Below are positions 17,317 through 27,776 of a stretch of DNA of 50,114 bases, in pieces; within the stretch, counting starts at the first letter, position 1; every line of letters starts with the position of its first letter. The translations under genes and the position numbers were made by a program. The DNA lies in NCBI GenBank assembly GCA_019634695.1, contig JAHCAW010000027.1, positions 1-50,114 of the forward strand. The letters are read 5' to 3'. The notes beneath the pieces were generated by a model, which saw only the letters and a list, made by a program, of their open reading frames with translations, had not been told where the DNA came from and made no database searches. The stretch is from Candidatus Sumerlaeia bacterium (GTDB lineage Bacteria > Sumerlaeota > Sumerlaeia > SLMS01 > JAHLLQ01).

Positions 17317-17547
17317 TCAGGCAGCGCCGGTCTCGGGCAGCGCAGCCGGGGCGGCGACGATGCGGGCTGGGGCGGCCGGGTGCGCGACCCGGCCGCCCGC
17401 CGACGCGCCCTGCCGGGAGGTGGCAGGCGGCCGCAGCCCCTGCTCGGCCAGCTTGGCCAGCAACCGCGTGCGAACCGACGAGGCCGTGGACGGCGAGACC
17501 GCCCCTGCGGCCAGAGAGAGTGCGAGTACGACGCGGAACGATGACAT
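17317..17547 (-). CDS. Small putative secreted protein
   Basis: A 76-residue reading frame starting MSSFRVVLALSLAAGAVS, which looks like a signal peptide cut near TASS. The mature part is short, basic and Ala/Pro-rich (RTRLLAKLAEQGLRPP) with no family resemblance. In such GC-rich DNA small frames arise by chance, so the signal peptide is the only support. The flanking gaps (17044-17316 and 17548-17708) hold no other gene. A GCCGGC-ACCT-GCCGGC hairpin lies downstream at 17217-17232, without a T-tract. Confidence 0.4.
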   Translation of the reverse strand: MSSFRVVLALSLAAGAVSPSTASSVRTRLLAKLAEQGLRPPATSRQGASAGGRVAHPAAPARIVAAPAALPETGAA

Positions 17548-17708
17548 GATGGCTTGGCCCCCCGAACGGGTACGTTCATCCAAGGGGGTTATTCAGGCGG
17601 AATTCGTGCCAGCCGGCGGGCGCGTTCGGCGGGCCGTATTTCGGCACGCGCGTGGCACCCCGGCAACGGGGGCGTACGTAATGGAACGGTGCCCCTGCGC
17701 GTTACGGG

Positions 17709-18263
17709 TCAGGCGTCGGGTTCCGTATCGCGCCGGCGGCGCAGGGCTTCGATCTCGACGTTCGCGTCCCAGAAGGTGGGATCGACGGCGGGCGTCAGAT
17801 CCTCGGGCGGCGTGTCGGGCGGCACGACGTAGACCCACGCGGCCAGCAGCTCCGGAGCCCGAATCGGGGCCAGCACCCGGTGGTACAGCGAGTCGTCGGG
17901 CATGTCGGGATCGAATCCCTCGAGGTCGTCGAGCTGGCGGAGCAGATCGGGTTCCGGCGGCAGCAGCGCGAGTTCGCCGCGAACGACCAGCCAGTCATCG
18001 TCATCGTCCGGGAGACTTGCTTCGACACCTTCTGCCAGCAGCTTCTGCGTCGTCTGGTCGTGCCGGAAATCCGCGGTTCCGCGGGCCAGAATCGCGGACG
18101 GCGGCAACTCGAGGAACGGTGTCCCCGTGTGGCGAACGTGGAGCCGCCCGCGAACGGTGGCGGGCTGGCACGAGACCGCCCGACCCAGATACGGATCGTG
18201 GTTCCAGTAGCCACGCTTGAGCGTGCCGTAAACGAAGACCGGTACGAGGGAGGCGTAGGGCAT
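17709..18263 (-). CDS. Gamma-glutamylcyclotransferase-like (GGCT/AIG2) protein
   Basis: A 184-residue protein starting MPYASLVPVFVYGTLKRG. The VYGTLK loop is the substrate-binding signature of the AIG2/GGCT fold, and LDDLEGFDPD carries the candidate catalytic glutamate. The family includes enzymes that cyclise gamma-glutamyl amines or peptides to 5-oxoproline. Compared with short bacterial members, there is an insertion of about 30 residues around DDDDDWLVVRGELAL, and a C-terminal VDPTFWDANVEIEAL extension. It is divergent from the MATE transporter gene. Substrate unknown. Confidence 0.8.
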   Translation of the reverse strand: MPYASLVPVFVYGTLKRGYWNHDPYLGRAVSCQPATVRGRLHVRHTGTPFLELPPSAILARGTADFRHDQTTQKLLAEGVEASLPDDDDDWLVVRGELALLPPEPDLLRQLDDLEGFDPDMPDDSLYHRVLAPIRAPELLAAWVYVVPPDTPPEDLTPAVDPTFWDANVEIEALRRRRDTEPDA

Positions 18264-18428
18264 GGCGGACGGATGGCTTCGAGGGGGGAATGGGTCCGAC
18301 TGAGGCAGGGTGACGCGCGCGTCGGGACGAGTCGAGTGGAGTTCGGCGAACGACGGAACTCGGATTGCGGCGGTGGGCGTTGAGTCTGATCGTGCGCGGA
18401 CCTTCCGCCCGTCGTTCGAGGGGAGCGC

Positions 18429-19925
18429 GTGACCGCATCGCCCGCCACAGCCGCCTCCCCGGACCTGTCCGTGCCCTCGGGGCGGCGGATGCTGGGCACG
18501 GTGGCGCGCCTTGGGGCGCCGTCGGTTCTCGAGAACTTCCTCAGCTCGGCGATCATCCTGACGGACGCGCTGATGTTGGCGCGGCTGGAGAACAACACCG
18601 TCTTCCTGGCGGCGACGGCGCTGACCGGGGTCTGCTTCTGGCGCATCGTCAACGTGTTCGGCTGCACACAGACGGGGGCGGGCGCGTACGTTTCGCGGCG
18701 TTGGGGCGAGGAAAGGCACGAGGACGCGAGCCGGGCGCTCGGGCACACAATGGCGCTCGGGGCGATTCTCGGGCTCGCCGCGGCGGCGCTGGTTTGGGCG
18801 TTCGTGCCGGCGCTGTTCTCCATGATGGGAGCGCGCGACGAGGTGCTGCGCGTCAGCGTCACCTACTTCCGAATCCTGCTGCTGGTGATGCCGGTGCGCC
18901 TGGCGTTGCTGAGCATGACGGCCTGCATGCGGGCGGCGGGCGACACGCGCACGCCGCTGCTGCTGATGGCGCTGATGGTGGTGTCGAATCTGGTGCTCAA
19001 CTGGCTGCTGATCTTCGGCAAGCTGGGCTTCCCGCGACTGGAGATGGACGGCGCGGCGCTGGCGTCGGCGGCGTCGTTCGTTCTGGGCACGTCGGTCGGG
19101 GCGCTGTTGCTGCGGCGGGGACTCCGGCCGCGACGCCTGATCGCGCGCAACGTGGGCACACCGATCGTCTACGACCCGAAGACGGGCGACGAGGAGGCCG
19201 CGGCGAACCTGGTGCCCGACCCCAGCGCGCACGCCGGCGTGCTGGCGATCAAGCGCGGAATGCTCCGCCCCTGGCTGCCGGGCGTGACGCCGACGATCCT
19301 GCGCATCTCGCGACCCGCACTCGGCGAGGAGATGCTCTACTCGGTCAGCTTCATCACCTATCTTGCGATGGTGGGCCACTTCGGAGCGCACGTGCTGGCA
19401 GCGCACTCGGCGACGGTGCGCATCGAATCGTTGAGCTTCACGGCGGGCTGGGGCGTCGCGGTGGCGACCGGCACGATGGTGGGTCAGGCGCTCGGGGCGG
19501 GCCAGCTCGGCCTTGCGCGTCGGCTCTTCTCCTTCAACATCAGCCTGTCGATGATTGCCATGGGCCTGCTGGGGATCGTGTTCGTGTCGTTCCCGGACTT
19601 CCTGCTCGGGTTGTTCCGACTGAGCGGCGAGTCGCGCGACGTCGGCCGCATGATCCTGTACGTGCTCGGCTTTGCGCAGGTGCCGATGGCGGCGGCGATG
19701 TGCATGCAGGGCGGATTGCGCGGCGCGGGCGACACGCTGTCGCCGTTCCTGACGCAATTCGCCGGCGTGATCGGCATGCGGCTGGGCGTCGGCTATTTGC
19801 TGACGTGGCCGTTGGGCTTCGGGGTGATGGGCATCTACTACGCCACGGCGCTGGATTGGGTGACGCGCGCGTTGTTCCTGTGGTGGTTCCTCGCGCGCGG
19901 CCGCTGGGAGCGCATCAAGGTCTGA
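18429..19925 (+). CDS. MATE family efflux transporter
   Basis: A 498-residue inner-membrane transporter with two MatE halves of six helices each. Typical pieces are LGAPSVLENFLSSAIILTDALML at the start of the first half, TACMRAAGDTRTPLLLM ending the third/fourth helices, ILRISRPALGEEMLYS opening the second half and CMQGGLRGAGDTLSPF near its end. A long cytoplasmic loop of about 50 residues (YDPKTGDEEAAANL...) separates the halves. It exports drugs or other cations by sodium or proton antiport. The start is a GTG preceded by GAGGGGAGC. Its last 11 bases overlap tail to tail with the O-antigen-ligase/TPR gene. Confidence 0.9.
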   Translation: MTASPATAASPDLSVPSGRRMLGTVARLGAPSVLENFLSSAIILTDALMLARLENNTVFLAATALTGVCFWRIVNVFGCTQTGAGAYVSRRWGEERHEDASRALGHTMALGAILGLAAAALVWAFVPALFSMMGARDEVLRVSVTYFRILLLVMPVRLALLSMTACMRAAGDTRTPLLLMALMVVSNLVLNWLLIFGKLGFPRLEMDGAALASAASFVLGTSVGALLLRRGLRPRRLIARNVGTPIVYDPKTGDEEAAANLVPDPSAHAGVLAIKRGMLRPWLPGVTPTILRISRPALGEEMLYSVSFITYLAMVGHFGAHVLAAHSATVRIESLSFTAGWGVAVATGTMVGQALGAGQLGLARRLFSFNISLSMIAMGLLGIVFVSFPDFLLGLFRLSGESRDVGRMILYVLGFAQVPMAAAMCMQGGLRGAGDTLSPFLTQFAGVIGMRLGVGYLLTWPLGFGVMGIYYATALDWVTRALFLWWFLARGRWERIKV

Positions 19926-22575
19926 CGGCGTGCAGGCGCCGCAGAACCTCCTGCATGCGATTGACCTGTTCGGCGTCGAGCATGCCGGGCATCTCGCGCG
20001 CAAGGGCGTCGAGGGTGTAGGCCTCGACAGCGGCATCGTGCCATGAGCCGTCGCGTTCGGCGCGCGCGGCGGCGGTTTCGACGCGCCAGAGCCACAACTC
20101 GCCGTCGAGCGGGTGGCGCTCGAGTGCCTCGTCGACGAGTTGGCGCGCGCGGGCAAGTTCCCCGGCGCGCTCGAGGTACTCGGCCGCACGGGCGATGTAG
20201 CCGGTGTTGCCCGGATAGGCGCGCGCAAGCCACTCGCAGTCGGCGGCGGCCTCGAGCCATTCGCCGGCGCGCGCGAAGAGCAACGGCCCGCGCAGCGCCG
20301 CCTCGCGCTGGTCCGCCTTCTCGCGCTCGAGCTGGCCGGGTTCCTGCACGAAGACCGACAGCGGCAGGTCGCGCGTGCGTCGGAAGGCGTGCCCCGCAGC
20401 CAACATCTGCTCGCGCCACTCGAAGCCATCCTCGTCGAGGGCGTCGGCAAAGCGTTCGTGCAGCAGGGCCTGCGTCATCGCCACGTTGATCTTGTTGCTG
20501 CGGGCGGCGGCTTCGTTCATCGCGGCGACGGCAAGGCGATACTGCTCGCGGGCCGCCTGCACGTGGGGAGTCCTCTGGCGGCCGGCGACCGATTCGACGC
20601 GCGCGCGGCGTTCGAACGAATCCGCGACGGTCATGTGAACGATCGCGCGGTTGAGCGCCGTCTCGGCATAGCCCGGCGCATAGAGTTCAAGCCGATCGTA
20701 CGCATCGAGCGCGCGCTGCTGCGCGGCGATGCTGTCGTCGAGCAGCGCGACGAGGCGGTCGAGTTCCTCCGGCGGGGGCAGGCCGCGCTGGCTTGCCGAC
20801 GCGAGTCGATCGCGAAAGAGCGTCTTCGACACGAGGCCCATGCGATTGTACGCATGGCCGAGCTTGTAGTAGGCCGTGACGAACGTCGGATTGAGCCGGA
20901 CGGACTCCTCGAGGTCCTCGGCGGCACGCGCCAGCATGCGAAGCTGCTGCGCGGCGAGTTCATCCGGATCCCGGACCAGACGCGGCAGGAACTCCTCCGC
21001 ATAGTGCACGCGCCGCAAGCCCTCGTTGTTCGCCACCGACCCGCGGAAGAAGCGCACCGACCAGACGGCCGACCCGGCGAACCATACACCAGCAAGCACC
21101 ACGAGCACCGCGCACACCCGCGCGCGCGGCGTCCACGCGAACGGCCCGCGGCGCGGCTCCGACATCCCATCCCCAAGCGCTGTCTGCGACGTGCCAAGCA
21201 TCAGGCCAAGGCCGACCGCCAGTTGCACCAGGCCCACCGGCCAGCGAATCATCGGCGTCAGCAGACCGCCGAGCAGCAGCATCCCGACGCCCAGAGCGTA
21301 GCCGAGTACCGCGAGGCGCATCGCATGCGAGGCCGCGCGACGGAACGCCCGCCAGGCGACGTGGAACGCCCCGAACAGAAAGGCAACGTAGGCGAGCAGG
21401 CCGGCGATGCCGGTTTCGGCCAACAGGTCCAGCACGATGTTGTGCGCGTAGAGCGTAAGGTTGCTGACGGCCGTCAGGTGGTAGTCGGGACTGCGCACGC
21501 CGGGAAACTCGAGGCGGAAGCTGCCGGGTCCGGCGCCGAGCAGCGAATGCTCGCGGAAGATCGTCCATGCGCCCTGCCAGATGACGGCGCGCGAGTCGGC
21601 GCTGACGTCGAACGTGCCGAGGCGTTGCTGTAGATCCGCGCGACCGAAGTACACCGCCGTGGCAACGACGACCGCTCCAAGTCCCACCGCCCATGGCCAC
21701 GCCGGAACGCGCAGCACCTTGAAGCGCGTGCCCGCGTGCGCGGCGATCGCAAAGGCCACCAACAGCACCGGCACGCAAGCCACGGCCGTCTTCGAGAAGG
21801 TCCAGAAGATGCACAGCGGCGCGAAGGCCGCGACGAGTGCCGCGGCGACCACCCAGCGGCGCGTCGGCTCGCCCGAGCGCATCGCGGCAAACTCGACGAC
21901 CAGCGACGCCAGCGCCACCGGCAGCACGAACGTCAGGAAGTTGCCGAAGAACTGCGAGTTGAGGATCGTCGAGAGCATCTCGCGGCGGCTGGCGAAGGTG
22001 AGCACCAACTCATAGAAGCGACTGTCCGTCTCCGGTTGGCCGCCGGCCAATGCCTCGATCGCCGCGAGGACGTGTTCAAGCGCGCCTGCGTAGTGCAGCA
22101 GTCCGAAGCCGCACGTGGTCAGCCCCACGACCACCCAGAAACGCAGGCTCCCGCGCACGAGGCGTTCGGTGCCCACCGACGAGGCCGCGAGCAGCAGGAA
22201 CCCGGTCGCCCCACCCATCGCGGCCAGCGTCTGCCACGCGGACCACTTTGCATACGACGCGGTGGCCACCAGAGCCGAAAGGATCAAGACGCCCAGGTAA
22301 GCGCACCACCCGACAAGCACGGCGCGCGGCGGCAACCGCAACGATCCGAACAACGCGAGCACCGCGCACGCCAGCAGGCACAGACCACCACCCGCCCACA
22401 TGGTCACCAGCTTGATGTCGTCGAGGCTGTTCGTGTAAGGCGTCAGCAGGTGGACGTGGAGGAAGACGAGCAGCGCGAGCAGACCCGCGCCCATCATGCG
22501 GGGCGACAAGCCGGAATCCTCGCCGCCGCCGGCGGTGCCCCGTCGAGACCGCGCGCCGGGCCGATGCGGGATCAT
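19915..22575 (-). CDS. O-antigen ligase/polymerase-like membrane protein fused to a TPR-rich domain
   Basis: An 886-residue protein. Residues 25-520 contain about 12-14 membrane helices with the Wzy_C/WaaL loop signature: IFREHSLLGAGPGSFRLEF, then AHNIVLDLLAETGIAGLLAY. Members join or polymerise undecaprenyl-linked glycans in the periplasm. Residues 560-886 are soluble and helical, with TPR-like units (TAYYKLGHAYNRMG, LARAYPGNTGYIARAAEYLERAGELARAR) facing the periplasm. The start is the ATG overlapping the preceding small gene's stop by four bases. It closes a three-gene operon (22.6-24.1 kb), so it probably works in cell-envelope polysaccharide or glycoprotein synthesis. Ligase versus polymerase cannot be decided. 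Confidence 0.85.
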   Translation of the reverse strand: MIPHRPGARSRRGTAGGGEDSGLSPRMMGAGLLALLVFLHVHLLTPYTNSLDDIKLVTMWAGGGLCLLACAVLALFGSLRLPPRAVLVGWCAYLGVLILSALVATASYAKWSAWQTLAAMGGATGFLLLAASSVGTERLVRGSLRFWVVVGLTTCGFGLLHYAGALEHVLAAIEALAGGQPETDSRFYELVLTFASRREMLSTILNSQFFGNFLTFVLPVALASLVVEFAAMRSGEPTRRWVVAAALVAAFAPLCIFWTFSKTAVACVPVLLVAFAIAAHAGTRFKVLRVPAWPWAVGLGAVVVATAVYFGRADLQQRLGTFDVSADSRAVIWQGAWTIFREHSLLGAGPGSFRLEFPGVRSPDYHLTAVSNLTLYAHNIVLDLLAETGIAGLLAYVAFLFGAFHVAWRAFRRAASHAMRLAVLGYALGVGMLLLGGLLTPMIRWPVGLVQLAVGLGLMLGTSQTALGDGMSEPRRGPFAWTPRARVCAVLVVLAGVWFAGSAVWSVRFFRGSVANNEGLRRVHYAEEFLPRLVRDPDELAAQQLRMLARAAEDLEESVRLNPTFVTAYYKLGHAYNRMGLVSKTLFRDRLASASQRGLPPPEELDRLVALLDDSIAAQQRALDAYDRLELYAPGYAETALNRAIVHMTVADSFERRARVESVAGRQRTPHVQAAREQYRLAVAAMNEAAARSNKINVAMTQALLHERFADALDEDGFEWREQMLAAGHAFRRTRDLPLSVFVQEPGQLEREKADQREAALRGPLLFARAGEWLEAAADCEWLARAYPGNTGYIARAAEYLERAGELARARQLVDEALERHPLDGELWLWRVETAAARAERDGSWHDAAVEAYTLDALAREMPGMLDAEQVNRMQEVLRRLHAVRP

Positions 22576-22877
22576 GAGTTCCACAATCCCTCGATGCCGA
22601 ACATGCCGGCATGCTCGGCAACGCGCTCCAGGGAGATCTCCATCTGCAAGCCGGTGAGCACGGCATCGACGTTGGCGCGGTCGCCTTCCCAGGCGTAGAT
22701 GTGCAACGTGCCCTGCCCGGCGACGGGCGTGCGGACAACGGCGAGGTTGTCGTAACCCTCGAAGCGATTGCAGACGGTCTTGATGGTGTCCGGGGCGACG
22801 CGCACGACCAGCGTGTACCACTGTCCGTCGAAGGCGGGCAGGCGGGGCCGGCGCGGGCGCGACGCGTCGGCGGTCAT
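22572..22877 (-). CDS. Small conserved-looking protein, DUF4911-like
   Basis: A 101-residue cytosolic protein coupled by ATGA overlaps to both neighbours. The core VRVAPDTIKTVCNRFEGYDNL followed by VVRT and a short beta strand resembles DUF4911, a small alpha/beta domain of unknown role in several Gram-negative lineages; I am moderately sure of this. No catalytic residues stand out. Position between a secreted protein and the O-antigen-ligase/TPR protein suggests a part in regulating or assembling envelope glycans. Confidence 0.6.
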   Translation of the reverse strand: MTADASRPRRPRLPAFDGQWYTLVVRVAPDTIKTVCNRFEGYDNLAVVRTPVAGQGTLHIYAWEGDRANVDAVLTGLQMEISLERVAEHAGMFGIEGLWNS

Positions 22878-24055
22878 GGGGCGGCTTGCTGCGACGAGCC
22901 GCTCATCAGTTGGCGGATCGCTTCCTGGATGGCCGCCTCGAGCGGATCGGGTGGCGGGCGACGCTCCTCCTCGCCCGAGTCGGGCTTGAGCGCGTCGGCC
23001 GGATCACGGAACAGCATCCAGTCGCCGGTGACCTCGGGCGGCGCCTCGCCGAAGTACCACACGCGCAGCTCCTCGCGCGGGCGCAGCATCTTCGACGTGG
23101 CCGCGTCGCCCCACAGCACGAGGAACTGGCGCTCGGCGGCGTCGAAGTCCTCGAGGTAGGTGTGAGCCTTGACCAGACGCATGCGATTGCGCGGGGCCAG
23201 GGGGTGGTCGGGGTACTCGAGGACAAAGCGGTCGTAGAGCGCGATGGCCTCGTTGAGCAGGTTGAGGTCGCCGTCGTGGCGCGTGCCCTCGAAGTACCAG
23301 TGGGCGGCGATGGCATTGATGGCGTAGGGGCGCAGCGCCGAGCCGGGGGCGGCCTCGACGAGTTGCGCGAGGCGTGCGCGCTCGTCGGCCGTGCGGGCCA
23401 CTTGGGCCTGAATGGGCCAGAAGTCGCGCGGGCCGGTCATCAGGCGCAGCGCGGTGGCGTCGGGGCCCTGCGCGGGCACGACCTCCAGGACGAGGTCGCC
23501 GATCGGTTGGAACTCGCGCGCATCGGGACCGCCACCCTCCACGCGCGTGCAGGCCAACATCACGCGAAGACCGTAGGTGCCGGCCTCGAAGGTGAAGGCG
23601 CCATTGGGGCTCAGCTCGTCGTAGGCCAGGGTCAGCACGTTGCTGACCGATTCGCCGGCGCGCAGCTCGTAGGTCAGGTTCGGGGTGAACTCGCCGCGCT
23701 GGGGCAGCGAGAACTCGTAGGGCTGGCCGCGCGGGGGAAAGATGATCGCGCGCACGTCGCGGCCCATGTCCATGCGGCCGATGAACTCGATCTTGGTGGT
23801 GTCGGGCGGCGGCTGGCCGACCAGGCGAATCTCGACGACGACCGGCTCGCCCACCGCCACGCGCGGCGTCAGCAACCGCGCCGAGCGATGCACGCCGGCG
23901 CACGTGACGCCCTCGCTGAACGGAACGGGCGAGCGATGCGCGGAGGGCTCGGCGGCCGCGCGCACCGTGGCGGGCAGCTCCGCCCGCACGCCGGCCGCCA
24001 GCACCAGCAGCGCCGCCAACCCGACCACCCAACGTGCTGTCCATCCTGCCCGCAT
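22874..24055 (-). CDS. Secreted hypothetical protein with C-terminal TPR-like segment
   Basis: A 393-residue protein with a signal peptide (WVVGLAALLVLAAGVRA, cut before ELPAT). The middle is beta-rich (VGEPVVVEIRLVGQPPPDT, GAFTFEAGTYGLRVML) and looks like an immunoglobulin-like sandwich. Residues 240-340 are helical and TPR-like (LLNEAIALYDRFVLEYPDH, LVKAHTYLEDFDAAERQFL). The start was placed at MRAGWTARW, with GAGG seven to ten bases upstream. A longer start at 24112 would run translation through an intrinsic terminator, so it was rejected. It is first in the three-gene envelope operon. Confidence 0.65.
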   Translation of the reverse strand: MRAGWTARWVVGLAALLVLAAGVRAELPATVRAAAEPSAHRSPVPFSEGVTCAGVHRSARLLTPRVAVGEPVVVEIRLVGQPPPDTTKIEFIGRMDMGRDVRAIIFPPRGQPYEFSLPQRGEFTPNLTYELRAGESVSNVLTLAYDELSPNGAFTFEAGTYGLRVMLACTRVEGGGPDAREFQPIGDLVLEVVPAQGPDATALRLMTGPRDFWPIQAQVARTADERARLAQLVEAAPGSALRPYAINAIAAHWYFEGTRHDGDLNLLNEAIALYDRFVLEYPDHPLAPRNRMRLVKAHTYLEDFDAAERQFLVLWGDAATSKMLRPREELRVWYFGEAPPEVTGDWMLFRDPADALKPDSGEEERRPPPDPLEAAIQEAIRQLMSGSSQQAAP

Positions 24056-24067
24056 CGGCTTCGCCTC

Positions 24068-24100
24068 AAAAAAGCCGGGAGTCCACACAGGACCCCCGGC
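24068..24100 (-). terminator. Rho-independent terminator
   Basis: On the minus strand an 11-base stem (GCCGGGGGTCC pairing with GGACTCCCGGC, one or two mismatches in the middle) with a five-base TGTGT loop is followed at once by six Ts. It lies 67 bases after the lipoprotein stop codon and should end that transcript. The T-tract ends only 12 bases before the ATG of the next gene on the same strand. Confidence 0.85.
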
Positions 24101-24167
24101 AGCCTGCTTCAACCAGATTGCCCGAGCCCCGAACCGGTTTGGCCGCAGGCCACGTGGTGCGCAAGCG

Positions 24168-24812
24168 TCAGGTCACCCGCATGGAGTCGTAGCGTTCGGC
24201 CTCGCGCCGTGCTTTGCGCGCCAGACGCTCCATCACGGCCAGTTGCGACCGGAACGTCGCCGAGTCCTTGCCGACCCACTGCCAGACGACCTGGCCCCGC
24301 TCGACATCCCAGAGCGACAGTTCGAACTGCACGCGGCTGGACCACCAATTGAAGACCATGTTGTGGATCGTGCGCGACTCGTCCACCCGGGTGGTGAGCA
24401 CGTAGTCCACGTTGAGCGAGCGGCCATAGTCGAGCGGATCCTGCGCCTCGAGCACGGCGAGCCGTTGCTGGGGGGTCAGGTCCGGCAATTGCCGGGCCAG
24501 GACACGTTCCTTCTGGGCCATGTAGGCGCGCAGCTCGCTGCGCGGGAAGACCTCGACACCGGGCATGTCGCGGAACTCGCGGGCCAAGGCCTCGCCAAGT
24601 TGCACGCCCGCCTCGCCGTTGTCGAAGCGGTTGCGCGCCGAAAACCACCAGCCCGCCTGGGACTTGCGCGTCTCGTGGCGGCCGTCGGCCATGATGCCGT
24701 CCAGCACCGCCAGCGTCACCGTCGTGCGCGGGGGCGGCATCTTGCGGGCGCACCCGCTGGTGGCCACCAGAACCGCCGTGCATGCCATCAGCAACCAGGC
24801 CAGCCGTCTCAC
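24168..24812 (-). CDS. Lipoprotein, CsgG/LpoB-like fold suspected
   Basis: A 214-residue lipoprotein starting at a GTG with AGGGGA ten bases upstream. The signal MACTAVLVATSGCARK (in the reading VRRLAWLLMACTAVLV...) ends in a lipobox-like ATSGC. The mature part, VTLAVLDGIMADGRHETR, a GVQLGEALAREFRDMPGVEVFPRSEL helix/strand pair and LNVDYVLTTRVDE, resembles the alpha/beta fold of CsgG/LpoB-type outer-membrane lipoproteins, but I would not insist. It has its own terminator at 24068-24100. It is divergent from the fumarase gene across a 240-base gap with no clear promoter. Confidence 0.6.
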   Translation of the reverse strand: MRRLAWLLMACTAVLVATSGCARKMPPPRTTVTLAVLDGIMADGRHETRKSQAGWWFSARNRFDNGEAGVQLGEALAREFRDMPGVEVFPRSELRAYMAQKERVLARQLPDLTPQQRLAVLEAQDPLDYGRSLNVDYVLTTRVDESRTIHNMVFNWWSSRVQFELSLWDVERGQVVWQWVGKDSATFRSQLAVMERLARKARREAERYDSMRVT

Positions 24813-25052
24813 GCGTCGTCCCCTGTGCGGATTGCGGGAATCTCGGCAACCGGCGCGCCCTGCGGCGCTTCCGGGCCCCTGCCTGCTCCCAATGAGATTC
24901 CGCGGCCGGACGGGGTCAAGGAAAGGCTCCCGGGCGGACCGCTCCCCCGCCGGCCAAATGCCGTTGCCAACCCCGCCCCCCGCGTGGCACCCAACCGACG
25001 CGACGCGACGGACTCCCATTTGTCGCCTTTCTCCCACTCAAGGACTTCCCCG

Positions 25053-26588
<1,536 letters not shown>

Positions 26589-26772
26589 CCCGCAGCCACC
26601 AGTTCCCGGCATCCGCGAGGCCGAGGGCTGTGGCCCGCAACTTGCCATTACTCTCCGATAACCGACAATCAAACCGGTTCATCGGAGGTGCTTGGCAATA
26701 GCCCCGCCGTTTTGCTTGACGTTTCACTCCGAAAACCACCATGTACGGGGGGTGTCAGGGAGCGAAACGGCC

Positions 26773-27564
26773 ATGAAGCCCGCCGAGTTCTTCCAAACCC
26801 ATCCCGTCTTTCGGCACGAGGAATTCGTTGCCGCCTGCTATCCGACGACACCGTCGGGCAGCCGAGCCGCGGAGCGGGCCTTGGCCTATCATCAGGCCGC
26901 GGGACGTTTGGTCAGGATTCGCCGAGGGCTCCACGCGGTGCGCTCCATCGGAAGTGCAGCCAATTCCTTTCAGATCGCCTCCAGACTGGCACCCGATGCG
27001 GTGCTGGCCTACCACACGGCGCTCGAGTATCTGGGTTTCGCGTACAGTCTCTGGAGTGATCGGTTCGTCCTCACAACAACGAAGACGAAGGGATTCCGGC
27101 ACGAGGAAGTCCGCTATCGCCCCATCGGGGTTCCGTTGGCGCTCGACACGCCGGAGAAGAGGGCGCTGGGCGTGGAGGTCCGTGAAGATGATGGTCTTGC
27201 CGTCCGCGTGACGAGTTTGGAGCGAACCTTGGTGGACCTGCTCGATCGCCCGCAGTACGCCGGGAGTTGGGAGGAACTGGGACGTTCGTTTGAGAACGCG
27301 GGCTTCTTGGATACCAGGCTTGTCGTGCAACACACCCGCAACCTTGGAAATCGAACGACGGCCGCGCGCGTGGGATGGTTTCTGGAGCAGCACCGCGACC
27401 AATGGCTGGTGCCAGAAACCGTGCTGGCAGAAGTGCAAACGATGGTGCCGGTCACCCCCGTCTACCTTACCCGTTCCCACCGCGAGAGCGGCACGCTGCA
27501 CCCGCGCTGGAACCTGATCGTCCCCCCGAGAGTGAGCGCGCGCATCTGGGAGGAGGTCCCGTGA
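26773..27564 (+). CDS. AbiEi-family antitoxin (type IV toxin-antitoxin), toxin partner lost
   Basis: A 263-residue protein of the AbiEi group. The N-terminal winged helix (residues 1-60, ending RLVRIRRGLHAV) would bind its own promoter; the AbiEi_3-like C-terminal part includes DAVLAYHTALEYLGF and VRVTSLERTLVDLLDRPQYAG. In intact systems it silences and neutralises the nucleotidyltransferase toxin AbiEii. Here the toxin gene begins correctly at a GTG overlapping this stop, but soon loses similarity, so the antitoxin is orphaned. The start is the ATG after CAGGGAG. The upstream TTGACG (26713-26718) could be a -35 but no good -10 follows. Confidence 0.85.
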   Translation: MKPAEFFQTHPVFRHEEFVAACYPTTPSGSRAAERALAYHQAAGRLVRIRRGLHAVRSIGSAANSFQIASRLAPDAVLAYHTALEYLGFAYSLWSDRFVLTTTKTKGFRHEEVRYRPIGVPLALDTPEKRALGVEVREDDGLAVRVTSLERTLVDLLDRPQYAGSWEELGRSFENAGFLDTRLVVQHTRNLGNRTTAARVGWFLEQHRDQWLVPETVLAEVQTMVPVTPVYLTRSHRESGTLHPRWNLIVPPRVSARIWEEVP

Positions 27565-27776
27565 AACCCACCCGCCAGAGCCTCACCAGAATCGCGGAGG
27601 AGACAGGCTTCCGCGCCGAGTACGTGGAGAAGGTGCTGTGGTTTTCGAACAAGATGGTGTGTGGTTGCTCGGCAACCCATGCCGCGAGTGAACTGGCGCA
27701 AACGGTTTGCCGGCCCGAGAAGCGAATGGACAGCCCGAGCTCCGTCAAGGTTGCAGAGTTCGGACTTCTTGAATGA
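27561..27776 (+). pseudogene. N-terminal stub of an AbiEii-type toxin gene
   Basis: The GTG at 27561 overlaps the antitoxin stop (GTGA). The first 27 or so codons read KPTRQSLTRIAEETGF and RAEYVEKVLWF, which fits the start of AbiEii nucleotidyltransferase toxins. After that the frame turns to unrelated sequence (NKMVCGCSATHAASEL...) and stops at 27776. The GSxxxxxxxD nucleotidyltransferase core that would follow is missing. The frame runs into the 3' end of the convergent EcoRII-type gene, so the breakpoint near 27650 marks the left edge of the restriction-modification island or a linked deletion. Confidence 0.7.

Noticed and set aside
18264..20450. N-terminal extension of the gamma-glutamylcyclotransferase-like frame, 729 extra codons
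   Set aside because: The extension is antisense to the MATE gene and is low-complexity; the YGTLK domain begins at the ATG at 18263.
24056..24112. Longer start for the secreted TPR-like protein
   Set aside because: It would translate through the terminator hairpin and T-tract and spoil the signal peptide; the ATG at 24055 has a ribosome site.
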